Notes: a model not told the origin generated them from the letters alone. 64,000 bases of DNA from Morinoia aosen (GCA_030386875.1 CM059567.1:56404020-56468019), one strand, 5' to 3'. Shown: positions 37,504 through 49,725, numbered from the stretch's first letter. Numbers and translations: made by a program.

Positions 37504-38676
37504 ATGACTTTAGTTCCCGCATCAAAGAGCAAAACTAAAGTAGCATGTGGTGCAGCATTCTTCTATAGTGTGGTGCACGATGCAGCACCACCAGAGTGTG
37601 ATGCGCCAGCGCCACCACAGTGTGATGCACCAGCACCACCACAGTGTGATGCACCAGCGCCACCACAGTGTGATGCACCAGCGCCACCACAGTGTGATGC
37701 ACCAGCACCACCACAGTGTGATGCACCAGCGCCACCACAGTGTGATGCACCAGCACCACCACAGTGTGATGCAGCAGCACCACCACAGTGTGATGCACCA
37801 GCATCACCACAGTGTGATGCACCAGCGCCACCACAGTGTGATGCACCAGCGCCACCACAGTGTGATGCACCAGCACCACCACAGTGTGATGCAGCAGCAC
37901 CACCACAGTGTGATGCACCAGCACCACCACAGTGTGATGCACCAGCGCCACCACAGTGTGATGCACCAGCGCCACCACAGTGTGATGCGCCAGCGCCACC
38001 ACAGTGTGATGCACCAGCACCACCACAGTGTGATGCACCAGCACCACCACAGTGTGATGCACCAGCGCCACCACAGTGTGATGCACCAGCACCACCACAG
38101 TGTGATGCACCAGCGCCACCACAGTGTGATGCGCCAGCGCCACCACAGTGTGATGCACCAGCACCACCACAGTGTGATGCACCAGCACCACCACAGTGTG
38201 ATGCACCAGCGCCACCACAGTGTGATGCACCAGCACCACCACAGTGTGATGCACCAGCACCACCACAGTGTGATGCGCCAGCGCCACCACAGTGCGATGC
38301 ACCAGCACCACCCCAGTGGGATGCACCAGCGCCACCACAGTGTGATGCACCAGCACCACCACAGTGTGATGCACCAGCACCACCACAGTGTGATGCACCA
38401 GCGCCACCACAGTGTGATGCACCAGCACCACCACAGTGTGATGCACCAGCGCCACCACAGTGTGATGCACCAGCACCACCACAGTGTGATGCACCAGCGC
38501 CACCACAGTGTGATGCACCAGCACCATCACAGTGTGATGCACCAGCACCACCACAGTGGGATGCACCAGCGCCACCACAGTGTGATGCACCAGCACCATC
38601 ACAGTGGGATGCACCAGCACCATCACAGTGTGATGCACCAGCGCCAACACAGTGTGATGCACATTATATCTATTGA
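37504..38676 (+). CDS. Possible repeat protein CDAPAPPQ (doubtful gene)
   Basis: ATG frame of 390 residues: about 31 non-repeat residues, then 44 copies of an eight-residue Cys/Asp/Ala/Pro/Gln unit, then a short tail. There is no clear signal peptide or domain; a weak hydrophobic stretch (AFFYSVV) lies at about residues 18-24. For coding: an indel-free register and mostly synonymous variation. Against: a minus frame of 396 codons and another plus frame of 391 codons cover the same DNA, and other arrays in this window behave the same way. Confidence 0.15.
   Translation: MTLVPASKSKTKVACGAAFFYSVVHDAAPPECDAPAPPQCDAPAPPQCDAPAPPQCDAPAPPQCDAPAPPQCDAPAPPQCDAPAPPQCDAAAPPQCDAPASPQCDAPAPPQCDAPAPPQCDAPAPPQCDAAAPPQCDAPAPPQCDAPAPPQCDAPAPPQCDAPAPPQCDAPAPPQCDAPAPPQCDAPAPPQCDAPAPPQCDAPAPPQCDAPAPPQCDAPAPPQCDAPAPPQCDAPAPPQCDAPAPPQCDAPAPPQCDAPAPPQCDAPAPPQWDAPAPPQCDAPAPPQCDAPAPPQCDAPAPPQCDAPAPPQCDAPAPPQCDAPAPPQCDAPAPPQCDAPAPSQCDAPAPPQWDAPAPPQCDAPAPSQWDAPAPSQCDAPAPTQCDAHYIY
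37579..38660. repeat. 24-bp minisatellite, 44 in-register units, inside a 390-codon frame
   Basis: Units run from 37597 in exact 24-base steps to 38653 with no indel over 1056 bases. The unit starts tgtgatgcaccagcaccacc. In the plus frame 37504-38676 it reads as an octapeptide CDAPAPPQ. Variation is mostly GCA/GCG at two alanine codons (synonymous), with a few P-to-A, P-to-S, P-to-T and C-to-W changes. But the variable sites are CpG (gcgcca to gcacca), which CpG decay explains, and two other frames are equally open. Tandem-repeat DNA is certain; coding is doubtful. Confidence 0.95.
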
Positions 38677-38679
38677 TTT

Positions 38680-41600
38680 GTTCATATTTTTTATAACAGG
38701 GCAAAAAATATGGTGTCATTAACAATGAATAACTGTTTTCGTGCTATTATAATAGCTAGGACCAAGAACGTGAATTTATCGCTTCATATTAATGAGAAGC
38801 CTACCATTTCTGAAATGTGGGGAAAGGAACTGAATTTACTCTACGTTAATATTGAAAAGTTGCTTTTAATTTTTTCTTAATTATGACCGGAAAATATAAG
38901 GAATTCTACCCCATATTATTATTAAAAGTACAGCGGGCGAAGTGACATCCAACTAAAATCAAGCAAGCAAGCCTGCCAACAAAGGATTTTATCGGATGTT
39001 TGCAGACATGTGTACTAGTTTTATTTGTATTTTTTTTAATACTGATGATGGACTCATGTGAAGTTCGGAACGTCTATTTTAGCAGAATGTTTGACGTGGC
39101 GCTCGCTTTCCTTTTTATCCTCAAAGTTAGATTTCCGCAAAATTAACCCATGCCATGTAATCAATTATCATTTTAAAGTATTTCTGTAAAAATTCTCTGA
39201 TGAGACAATAAAAAAGGCTGTAAAATGAATCGATCGTCCAGATCGTGCCCACAATACAGCGTGTGAGATCAATCCGACAAGTTTGACCAAAAAAAGAATA
39301 GCGTGAATTCCTCATTTCGTGTCGGCGAAAGTCATAATATATACAGTGTTGTGTGGCGAAAAGTTTATTAAATTACGTCCTACGTTGTTCTTACAGGAGC
39401 AAGGCACTGAATTTCACCCTATCCTAGTAGTGAAAGCATCGTGGGGACAGTGAAGAGCAACCAAGCAAGGGAGCAAGCCAATATGTGAATTAGAGTTTTA
39501 TAAGCTTATGAAAGTTAGGTTAATATAAATCTATACGCAACGCCCATCACTAAAGAGCTATTTAGTTAAGGCTAAATCGAGAGTTTCTTTGGCGCTACGG
39601 TGGTTAGTGATCAGGTTTAGTCTTTGTAAATGCGGAGGTGGAAGTGCAGGGCGTGAAAGTGTGGCGAATGTGATGAACATTCCGCGGTGGCGTGCGGCAG
39701 TGAAAGTGGCCGCTTTCGCTTCCCGGAAAGAAAAACTTTTTGATTAGAACAAGAAACACGGAGCCTTGGAACAAAAGCTCTTAGCAGCGGTCAGTGGACA
39801 ACCGCGTGCATTAAAGCTTCCATCACGTGCTATCATTTCCCAATACCCTCAACGCAAAAAATTCACCATCGTCATTTTAAACCCCGCAGTCGATCTAACT
39901 AACACAACTCATAGTTGAAAATAGCTGGTAGTCGATCACGAGAGCCATGAATTTACCAAGCATGTACGAGAGTTGAGCTCCTGATAACTAAATCACAGTC
40001 AATTGTACAGAGCAGTTAACACAGCCGAGCACACTCCCCCACGCGCAACAAATTGATGTTTTACCTCCCGATGCGCATGTTGGCCAAACATTGGTAAGGC
40101 GCATCCAACAGCGCGGCTTCACGCGCAGGAAGTGCCTGTGGGAAACGCTTCACTTCCTCGACTTGCGGTGCCCGCTTTGCTCAACTGGAAAATATTGAAG
40201 ATGTGCAGCGTGCTTGGCACGAGCCAGCGCATGGGAGAGCAACGTCCGTGAGAACACGGAGCTTCCTTTGGTTGTTTCGGTGCGACTTCTGCAGGGCGCT
40301 CGGGGTGTATGGTTCCCAGCTAGTTTGGTGAGCTATGGGCTATTTTCCGTGTGATGTGGTGAGGCGCATCTAAGGAGTTTTTTCCATGCAATGGGGTGGA
40401 ACGAATCAAAGTGAGCAATTGGGCATTCTATATGTAATGTAGAGACAAGTTGTGCTATTGGTTATTTTCGATGTGATGTGAGCACCACATGCTAAGCATG
40501 CTGAATTCATCAGAAGTGGTGGGTCAAAAAAATATTCAAATACAAGTGCCGCCTGGTACATGGCGGTAATCACCTTCACTTTCAACATCTTGATAGCTTG
40601 AACTCTTCAGGTGACACTTTTTATAGTGTTAACGGTGTCGTTTGAACTTTATTCCAGTTGCTCATGTGTAGGGGTTGCTATAAAAAATTGATCATAATCT
40701 TTAAGAATAAAATATAAAATGCCTTGGAAGACGATGGTCTTCCTGAGCAAAACTGACGCAATTTGTCGTGGTTATAAATGCTATGTGGATGCTGATATTT
40801 GCGAACACGAGGAGTGTAATATTTCTAGATTTACTGATACTAAAGTATTCGATACATTTCTCAGAGGTGTTTTACTTCTTTCTGGCATTCATAAGGAGAT
40901 GTTATCAAGGAGAGTGAGAACATTCGAAAATTTTCACCATTCAAGAGAGTGGAATTCAAGTTCAGTGGATGGTATATGACTTTGAAAACGATAGCTTGAG
41001 TTAGCGTTAAATCTCTCCCCTGTACTTGAATAGGCACCAGGGTACTTTAGAGTGATTAAGTTTCTACAAAAACATTTACAGATCTAATATTATGGGTCAC
41101 TTGACAGGGAGCTTACTAAGAGTTGTTACGTTGACAAAACGCCTCTAAAATATCACAAAAAATCTTTCATATCGCAGTCATTACAGTTTTTTATGATCAG
41201 GCCTTGAAAAATTTTGTGCACCCCAGACAGAGATTTTATCTACGTAAAAATGTTTCCTAACTTCAAGACGAAACCTCTAGGCAATCACAAATCAACTACG
41301 CACTTTACATCGCGAAAAAATACTTTTCCACACACACCCACACACCGGAAAAAATATATAATTCCCTTCGTAGTATGATTTATAATATTGTCACAGCAGT
41401 TATTACTTTCTTTGTTAGTGTTAGTTCCCATTCAAATTGTAGTGCAAATCTCATACCGTTTCTTTTGTACTTATTTCCATGTATTCATGACTAAAAGCCC
41501 AGAAATTCACCCTCGTTTCTCTAGATCACACTCCCCAATACATGAGTCCCCTACCCTTATCGTTTGCTCCATCATTATCATTTATGATGGCATAAGTCTC

Positions 41601-41849
41601 ATCCTTTATATGGCTCACGCTTATCACGAGCAGCATCAGTAACACACACGACGTCCTACGCTGTGACAAGGCAGGCGTGTGTGACCGTGGATCGGCATGG
41701 ATGTGGCGTATGTACCTATGAATATCTTTAGTGGAACTAATGCCTATGATCTTTCTACGAGCCAATCTTCTTAACTAATAACACCCTTGGTGTGTCTATT
41801 TGTTTGCTAGGTGTCCGCTTCTTAAACAGCTTCTTTGATTTGATTTGAA
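38680..41849. other. Three kilobases without an array; GC-richer middle
   Basis: The part at about 39590-40330 is richer in G+C and CpG than its surroundings and could hold a promoter or untranslated exon; no frame there is convincing. An 86-codon ATG frame (40719-40979, plus) has balanced, cysteine-containing composition but no recognised family. Confidence 0.4.
40719..40979 (+). CDS. Unassigned 86-aa frame (doubtful gene)
   Basis: ATG start after an A-rich leader. The product has cysteines at about residues 16, 21, 28 and 33 and is rich in charged residues, with no hydrophobic signal. No domain recognised. Length is within chance for the window. Confidence 0.12.
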   Translation: MPWKTMVFLSKTDAICRGYKCYVDADICEHEECNISRFTDTKVFDTFLRGVLLLSGIHKEMLSRRVRTFENFHHSREWNSSSVDGI

Positions 41850-42014
41850 GGATGCTTAATGACCGTATCTGTGACACAAGTTTCACCAGTGCACAAGTAT
41901 AAGAATACTTTAATCGCGGGTACTATTAGGGTTTGTTTGTTTTTCCACATCTGGAGGATTTGTTCAAGGAAAATATCGAATCCTTTTATTTTTGACGGAC
42001 CGTGTCCACTAGTG
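41850..42014 (+). mobile_element. Dispersed repeat family A, copy 2
   Basis: Shows the full order of family A landmarks: gaccgtatctgtgac, ataagaatactttaatcgcg, tactattaggg, ccacatctgg, aaaatatcgaatcc, gacggaccgtgtccactagt. It faces copy 3 (42751-42912) in opposite orientation. Confidence 0.85.
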
Positions 42015-42750
42015 TTTATTATTGGCCGATTGAAATGTCTGGTGGCCTGTCAACTTGAGTGCCTTAGTTGACTAGTCATCATGACAGATTAAAGAGACTG
42101 ATGGCCAACTGGTTTTTCACGCACTGGTTAAAAGATTCTTGCATTGCCGTTAGCACTTAATTATCTACAGTAGTTGTAAACGAGAAGCTAAACGGACAAC
42201 TTAACTGTGGCTAAATTAAATAATATTTTGTGAGCTGCATGCCGATCTGGTTGCATTTTCTTTTATCTCAACGCACTATGCGAACCTTGTTATGAGGGCT
42301 GGCTTATTTGCCATAAAGTCAAAGGATGAAGAAAAGCTTGCCATGAATAACTTCAATTTGATATTTGCTGGAAATCTGATGATAGAAAATCGACTCTAAG
42401 ATTTGTCAAGCTGTTCGGTACGCCAGTATGGTGATGCGGACACGCTTCTTCTAAGAAGCGGAACCTGAAAAAGTTCCTAAAAGTGAGAGTTTCTTCTCGG
42501 GGCAAAAAACAGGAATTGCGGCTGCCGAGTTCAGTTTTTGAACTGATTGTCCTCCTGATTTTATACGCACTGTGTTTTTTTTTTGTACAACTTAGAAGTA
42601 TTCAGATCTGCTGGCTGGTGTTCGTAAGAACGTACTCGAAGCCGATTGGTCTGAGGCACAGCGCAGAGCGACCTGATGACTTCTGTGTGAAGTCGTGTAG
42701 TTCGCAGCTGTAATTTGGCAGTGAAGAGCCTGCATTATATGTAAACCAAA
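42015..42750. other. Spacer between two inverted family A copies
   Basis: About 735 bases with no recognised gene. It could be the interior of a larger element whose long terminal inverted repeats are the two family A copies, or ordinary DNA between two independent insertions. Confidence 0.4.
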
Positions 42751-42912
42751 TTAGTGTACACGGCCCGTCACAAATGACTTGATTGGGTATTTTCCTTAGG
42801 GAAATATTCCTGAAGCTAATTGCACACAAATATGTTAATCCTAATAGTACCCGAGTTTAATATATTCTTGTACTTGTGCAGTTATGAAACTCGGATCACA
42901 GATACGGTCATG
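42751..42912 (-). mobile_element. Dispersed repeat family A, copy 3
   Basis: Reverse-oriented copy: begins ttagtgtacacggcccgtca and ends cacagatacggtca. The middle (around 42790-42830) is more diverged than in copy 2. Confidence 0.82.
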
Positions 42913-43190
42913 TAATGTAATGGCGGTAGTTCGTCAAACAGGTTACAATTAATAACTTTAATTTGTTTATAATAAAATAAGGATCAATATTCTGTATATT
43001 AATAATCATTATTCTTTGGTTTCAGTGTTGAGACTCGAGGAAGGGGCGGCGAGCGGCTGGCCTGGGCAGTGAAGTGGCCACTAGCGTAGCGTGCCCCAGG
43101 CTCCTAACGTCTCCCGCCAAGCTCAGGTTCCATCTGTGTGACCTTCGGTGCAATATAGTTTGAATAACTGAAACGCTAGCTAACCCATGT

Positions 43191-43229
<39 letters not shown>

Positions 43230-44204
43230 AGTTCCATGTAAAATCTAAAATTAATGCTGACTTACGCGCTGCAAGCAATTTGTAAGTTGAAACGGCTCTT
43301 CATCTGTAACTTATCTATTGCGATTCTATTTCATTTGCTACCAAACATGCAAGGTAAATAGTGTGGGATTATATAGGGGATTGTTCTACTCTAATTTTGT
43401 TCAATTAAACCTTGGATATTTTGCTAAAAGTACGCCACTGCTAAAAAATTGCTTGAAGTCTGTAACAAAGTTTATGTCAGATACGACTTGCTTGTGCATG
43501 TTGGAAAATATTCGTGTAATTCAAATAAGAAATGTGAGTGCGTTCTGAAACTGCAAAGTGACTGGGATAGATGACTTGCTGAAGGAGAATGATGCATTTT
43601 TTATATTTAACGCTATTTTCCGACTAACATATGAATTGCAATTTTGACTTCTGATGTAATCTTTATTGATTGCTTTGTAATGAGTTTTTATTAATCATTA
43701 ATATGACGTTAAGTATCGAAACAATTCCAAATTTCAAACAATTCCTTATTTTTGCCTATTAGACTAAATTCTAAATTCAAAGTAAAGATCATATGCACTC
43801 TAACGCTCCCAGCTAACTTATTATGAACAAAAAATGTATTAACTACGAGCGAAATACGTTTGATAAAATATTGCTCAAATTTCTGCGGGTAAATTCTTGC
43901 AATTATAATAATTTACAACAGGGATTCATTCTAAGTTCCTGCATATTATAATTATTCTTTCTTATTCCTAGCTTTCATTCAAACGTTAAATTCATTCATT
44001 AATGCTCGAAAATCAACAGTAAATACAAACTATATAGAAATTCTGAAATCTATCATTGTGAAGTTGTACTTCGATGTTTGAAAACCACAAACGTCCACCG
44101 ACAGTGGATATAATGAATGCTTTAGTAAACAGCGCTGCCTACACACACCCGGTGTTGTGTGCGTCTCAAGCTGGCCTGGCCGTGCACCACACCTACACAC
44201 CTCG
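42913..44204. other. Single-copy stretch with a short GC-rich patch
   Basis: GC-rich patch at about 43030-43150, then a TAC microsatellite (listed separately), then AT-rich DNA. No gene recognised. Confidence 0.45.
43191..43228. repeat. TAC trinucleotide microsatellite
   Basis: About 12 uninterrupted copies of tac/act. Confidence 0.97.
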
Positions 44205-44520
44205 TACACACATGTGTACACGAGGTTTGTATGTGTCGGCACATGTGTACACGAAGTGTGTATGAGTCGGCACAAGTGTACACAAAGTGTGTACGGGTCG
44301 GCACATGTGTACACGAAGTGTGTATGTGTCGGCACAAGTGTACACGAAGTGTGTATGTGTCGGCACAAGTGTACACGAACTGTTTATGTGTTGGCATATG
44401 TGTACACGAAGTGTGTATGTGTCGGATCATGTGTACACATGTGTACACTAAGCATGTATGCATGTATCGGCACAAGTGTACACGAGGTGTGTGCGCGTCA
44501 GCACATGTGTACGCGAGGCG
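44205..44520. repeat. Minisatellite, 31-bp unit, about 10 copies
   Basis: The landmark gtgtac recurs at 44214, 44245, 44276 and so on in 31-base steps; the unit continues acgaagtgtgtatgtgtcgg. Edges are diverged, and one unit (about 44430-44470) is enlarged. Open frames on both strands are by-products. Confidence 0.93.
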
Positions 44521-46208
44521 GCCAACCTGAAGCGCCTCAAATCACCAAACAAAGACATGTTGGTAAACTTGCTCACAAATCTCATTGTCTGTTTGTTTTA
44601 CCTGCGTTTTATATTGGAGCATGAAATTGGCTTTCGAAATGTATTGCGGGTAATTCAATAAAAAACGACCGTGTCGAACGCAGGTTATTATTTCACTCCG
44701 GGCAGTTTTGTGTGGCGTTAGCAAATGGTCACCCAATATTTCACAACCTCTGGAATTCAAAACGTATGATTTTCAAATAGGTCGTTTGACTGAAACAATT
44801 TTCTTACGCGCATGTGCAATTCCATATCACCGACTGTTTGTCAACACTAAATTATTACGGACTGCATTTTCACGAGCAGCTTTAGCACTTTTGCAAATAA
44901 CTCCCATTGGTATTTGACTAAGACCATCTGTCTGCAACGTTGCTATGGCGAGTCAATTCATGGGAACATTTCCACTAATTTTCACGGCTTTGGACACACA
45001 GCGCAGGAGTGAGGGTTTCTTAGACAATGCCTCATAATCATGCATTAGTTTTGTTATCTGTCCATGGTGCATCTCGCGTCACGTGCACGGTTCCCAGATA
45101 GCTCATTTTCCTCCCCTAAATTCTCAACTTTTCCTTTTTTAAAATGAAATGTGATCATCAAGCCGGGTTACCAAAAGCTTAAAGCTCGTTGTGGCCCCAG
45201 TTAACTCCTCAAAAGAGTTCAAATTGAAAGATTTTGTTTTAAAACAAGGCAAATTCAGGACCCCTCGTGACGCGTAGCAAGCTCCGGTCCTAACATTAAG
45301 ATTCGCCACACTGCAGCGGCAGCAACAGGCATCCTGCATGGAAGCGGCCCACCACACACACTCCACTCCATCCCCACCTCACCCTAACCCCACTCCTTTC
45401 TTTCGGTGCAGAGCCAAAAATCGCAACCCTGACGAAACTGAAAGTTCTGGACATGATCCGACACGCTCTGAAGCAAGGATGAAGCATAGGGGAGTGCATT
45501 CAGGGAAGCATCGTTGTAGGGAACGTCTTCACTTCATTGTTACCGAGGAGTTTTTCAAAAATTGTTTTTCGCCTTCCTAGCCTGAGATGGGAAGGTGGGT
45601 GAAGCACAAGTTCAATGAGTGGTTGAATTTAATTTCTAACTTCTCATTTAATTTTTAACTTCTTCTACTCTTTTTCTTCGTTTGCCATAATCACCAGAGG
45701 AGGTGCGATAACGGAAAGAAGTGGAGACTTGCGATCAACGCGTTTGTTTTCTATTTCTGTAATTGTAACCTACCACGAGTTTCCACATTGTGACATTTAA
45801 AACACAAGAATAAACTTGTGCACACAAGAATAACATTATCATTATTGTGGGCTAAACCAGCTATGAGACTTCTATGGAAATCCGTCAAAATAAGGACAAA
45901 TTCTGTAGAAATGCATGAAACAAAACAAATTAGTTTAATTCCATTTTTATATGATAATTAGGTAATTAGTTGAGCATAAAATTCAGAACAAATTTTCCAC
46001 ACTTCGTGAAACTGTAATTTTTACAGTTGAAAATTACAACTTTTAGAACCCTCAGAGCCGCTCTTCATAACAAGTATATTAATGTGAATACATGTGTAAA
46101 AACATCCTCACCCACTCCTCATATACATACACAAATACAAAAAGTGTTCAATTCCAACCGAGTGCCGCAGCTGATTGGCACACACAATGTGTTTCCAATA
46201 CATTCAGT
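44521..46208. other. Single-copy stretch, nothing recognised
   Basis: An 80-codon ATG frame (45338-45580) is rich in His, Pro and Arg and covers a C-rich patch; no family recognised. Confidence 0.45.
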
Positions 46209-46335
46209 TTTCTCGCTTGTAATTTTGGACTTGAACGGCGACAAAATGAGACTCCCTTTGATTTCGGAGGCATGCATTCGAAATCAAATGGAGTCTTATT
46301 CTGTCGCCATTTGAGCTCAAAATAACAAGCGAGAG
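46209..46335. mobile_element. Foldback element D (about 127 bp)
   Basis: Left arm from 46209 (ttctcgcttgtaattttgg) pairs with the right arm ending at 46335 (ataacaagcgagagaa), with few mismatches across about 60 bp per arm and almost no loop (centre near catgcattcg). It is not related to family C by sequence. Single copy in this window. MITE-like or hairpin-RNA-forming; no coding capacity. Confidence 0.8.
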
Positions 46336-47138
46336 AATTAATATATAAGCTCTGTATTCGGTTCTGAGCAAATCTACTTAATCGTGGGAGGTCAGGAGGC
46401 TTAGTACTGTATAAATTTGCACAGCGCCGGTGTTACAGCGCTCACGCAACCTTCTTCGCACCTTGTTCACACAGCTGCTGCGTCTGGAGTTGAAGTCCAG
46501 TTGAGGAAGATGCCATGGATTATGGAATAATGCTAAAAAATGGACAGAAAGATCACCAGCTTCTCTGTATTCCATGTACTAAGTGGCCATGGAGAATAAA
46601 GCCAACTCTGATTCTTATTTAACTCTGAAATAAATGTTGACGACTCTTCAGTTCCAATAATTAAGAGCATGCAGCTTTCTGCATCCTGCTGAATAAATGG
46701 AATTAAAACACATCTATGGTTTCCAAATACTTCAAGACTAATTTACCTTCAAATGACACCTTTAACAGCTCATGATCTACTGAAATGAGTAGAAAATATC
46801 TGCTGTTGTGAAGTATAAGGTCACCCGAGTCAATGAAATGTGTGCAAATATTCCCAGTTGCGGTGTACGATAGTCTGCAATTTACTAAACTTGAGGAAAA
46901 TAGCCCAAAATTACTTACATTGAAATGAAGTCGGCTGAATTTCACGGTAGAGTTCCAAAATACTCAATTACGTTGAATAAATCTATGATCACGTACGGAA
47001 ATAATTGCAACTCTTGCGAATCATAAATTCAACAATCATGAACGGAAATGTACTCTAGTATATACACGGTTATCTTACAGCGTATTTATTTGTTGGAGTC
47101 TCAGTTCAGAAAAGAGCGTAATGAGCCCGTCTAACTTA
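46336..47138. other. Single-copy stretch, nothing recognised
   Basis: No supported feature. Confidence 0.5.
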
Positions 47139-47247
47139 CCCAGTCTAACTTATTCGCCGCCTGCATGCACGTTTTCCGCCCCCCCCAAGTAATTAAATCA
47201 CTTGGGCGGTGAAAAACATGCATGCTCCGGCGAAAAAGTTAGACTGG
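47139..47247. mobile_element. Foldback MITE-like element C3
   Basis: Ends cccagtctaac and gttagactgg, with TA on both outer sides. Left arm has the cctgcatgcacg form, right arm the gctccgg form. Inner stem cccaag/cttggg; loop taattaaatca. Confidence 0.88.
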
Positions 47248-47434
47248 TAAAGTTACTTAACACAAAGTCAACAACACTTGCTGCAAGAGTCTGTAGTGGG
47301 TTTAGATTGGTTATTAAAAATGCCTCAACTCTCCTAATTTACACAGTTCTCTGTGTTTCTCTTGAGGGAGCCCGGCGCACCATGCAACAGACAAAAGTTT
47401 CTTCTTGAATTTCTTATTCTCATTTCATCTTTCA

Positions 47435-47541
47435 CCCAGTCTAACTTTTTCACAGGAGCATGCATATTTTTCGCCGCCCATGTAATTAAACAGCTTAGGC
47501 GGCAAAAAACATGCCTGCTCTGGCGAAAAAGTCAGACTGGG
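47435..47541. mobile_element. Foldback MITE-like element C4
   Basis: Ends cccagtctaac and gtcagactggg; TA follows on the right, CA precedes on the left. Both arms carry the gagca form. It lies only 187 bases after C3. Confidence 0.86.
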
Positions 47542-47774
47542 TAGTGTCGTCCTAAGCTTCCACTTGCTTTGCCGGCATGTCAGGCTGTACTAACAGGGGC
47601 ACGCAAATATAGTGAATATAGTGCTCTCGTCGTGCCGCTGGAGTGTAAGTTTCCCTTAGTTTTCCTGTGATAATCTATTGTGTTAGCAGAAACGAAGATG
47701 AAACCTTCAATGAAAAAAATGTGTGAATAAAAGGTGCACAAAAGTTCTTTTACTGCAACATGGCTTGACATCAG

Positions 47775-48525
47775 CTTTGATGTTCACAATCACGATTTAA
47801 TCGTAGTATCACAATCACAACCCAATCTTAGAAACACGATCTAAGTACCGCAATCACAGCACAATCTGAAATACAATCTAAGAATCACAATCTGGATAAC
47901 ACAATCTAAGTATCATAAGCACCACGCAATCTGAGTATCACAGTCACCACACAATCTGAGTATCACAGTCACCACACAATCTGAGTATCACAGTCACCAC
48001 ACAATCTGAGTATCACAGTCACCACACAATCTGAGTATCACAGTCACCACACAATCTGAGTATCACAGTCACCACATAATCTGAGTATCACAGTCACCAC
48101 ACAATCTGAGTATCACAGTCACCACACAATCTGAGTATCACAGTCACCACACAATCTGAGTATCACAGTCACCACACAATCTGAGTATCACAGTCACCAC
48201 ACAATCTGAGTATCACAGTCACCACACAATCTGAGTATCACAGTCACCACACAATCTGAGTATCACAATCACCACATAATCTGCGTATAACAATCACCAC
48301 ACAATCTGAGTATCACAGTCACCACACAATCTGAGTATCACAGTCACCACACAATCTGAGTATCACAGTCACCACACAATCTGAGTATCACAATCACCAC
48401 ATAATCTGCGTATAACAATCACCACACAATCTGAGTATCACAACCACCACACAACCTGAGTATCACAGTCACCGCACAATCTGTGTACCACAGTCACAAC
48501 AATCTAAGTATCACAACCTCATTAT
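47775..48525. repeat. Minisatellite, 25-bp unit, about 30 copies
   Basis: Unit aatctgagtatcacagtcac plus cacac. Units from about 47930 to 48260 are nearly identical. To the left (47775-47920) they are short and scrambled, and to the right they accumulate changes. A two-unit block with ataatctgcgtataac occurs twice (about 48275 and 48400). Confidence 0.96.
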
Positions 48526-49372
48526 AAATACAATGCTAGCATGGACCGGTACTCATGCAACATAAATCTCTCCCACTTAATGTTCAGTAACATGAACAGT
48601 TATGACTGGTGCAGGAAAGTATAATCACTTTATTGCAAGGGCAGGCATAGTGTCCATGATACTATCATTCCTTATATTTTTCGTATGTGAGAGCTCATTT
48701 GCTCATGAACCAACATATTATTTAAACTGTATTACTTTCTTTCCAGTTCTGAAGAAAAATGAGGGTACATTTGCTCATATTTTTTATACTGTATTATTTT
48801 CTTTTCAGTCCCGAAGAAGAGTGAGATAGGCACTTGCACCTGAGCCATATAGTGGCTTCACGTTTTTAGCGGTTTTTGGTCCGTGATCTATTAATCGCAA
48901 TGAATTATTAAAAAAAGGACCGCGAGTGAGCCACCTCCCATGCATACCAACGTAATTATAACCTCAAGTTTGAAGAAAGATATACTTGGCATATCCTTGC
49001 AATTCAAAAAATGTTAAATTCAGGAAGTATTTTACAAGCACAAATTTAAAAACCCACTCGAAAAAATCATCCAGTTTATCTATGAAGTCTATTTGCGGAG
49101 TAAAAATGTACAATTCAAAAACCACAACAAAACTCCAATTAAGAAATTACTGTATGTTGTGAAAAATGCGTAGGTTATCTATCAAGTCTCTTTACAGTTA
49201 CATATTCTTACAGTTTAAGGAATATGTTTTAAGTGCAATTTGAAAAATGTTAGAAAAACACGCAAAATATCCATGAAGTCCTTTTACAGGTTGGGAAATT
49301 TCTCTGTGAAATTTAGAAAATTCACTCCAAAGTTTTCACTAATCTTCTACATCAGGGAGCTGTATACCATAA
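48526..49372. other. AT-rich stretch with one local duplication
   Basis: Apart from the 72-bp duplication listed separately, no feature was supported. Confidence 0.45.
48696..48829. repeat. 72-bp duplication with splice-acceptor-like ends
   Basis: Two diverged copies start with catttgctcat at 48696 and 48768. Each contains a pyrimidine tract ending in cag (ttactttctttccag, ttattttcttttcag) followed by a gaagaa block, which resembles a 3-prime splice site plus exon start. The resemblance is suggestive only. Confidence 0.5.
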
Positions 49373-49725
49373 TAGGAGCTGCGTCTGTCCGTCCGTCCGT
49401 CCGTCACACCCATCAGCAGAAAGCGTGTGATGAGCGTAGCTGTTATACAAGCTGCATCAACTCCTCAATTTTCGGTGCCTTAATCCATCAGATTCGAGTA
49501 GGAATGAATATCACGTGTATTGTTAGGAAATAAAAACGCGTCTCATGGGATTTGTCGAACATTATTATACATTTTTCACGGGCCGTGTGCTCTCGGCCTC
49601 ATCAACACTACGTCGAAATAAATTTTATTCCGGTCTTTATTTCATTTCACCTTCAATCTTACTGCAAATAAAGGGGGTGGACTAGTATATACATATACTC
49701 GTATAAAGGAACTTCGTTCCACTAC
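49373..49725 (+). mobile_element. Dispersed repeat family B, copy 2 (longer)
   Basis: Shares gagctgcgtctg, gaaagcgtgtgatgagcgta, acgggccgtg, the tctttatttcatttcacctt block and aaagggggtggactagta with the copy at 35581. It contains a small gtcc tetranucleotide run (49387-49406) and a segment of about 100 bases absent from the other copy. It ends with a perfect ggaacttcgttcc palindrome. No coding capacity. Confidence 0.75.

Noticed and set aside
47775..48525. CRISPR array
   Set aside because: Regular repeats without unique spacers, and a eukaryotic context; the same holds for the 47-bp and 56-bp arrays.
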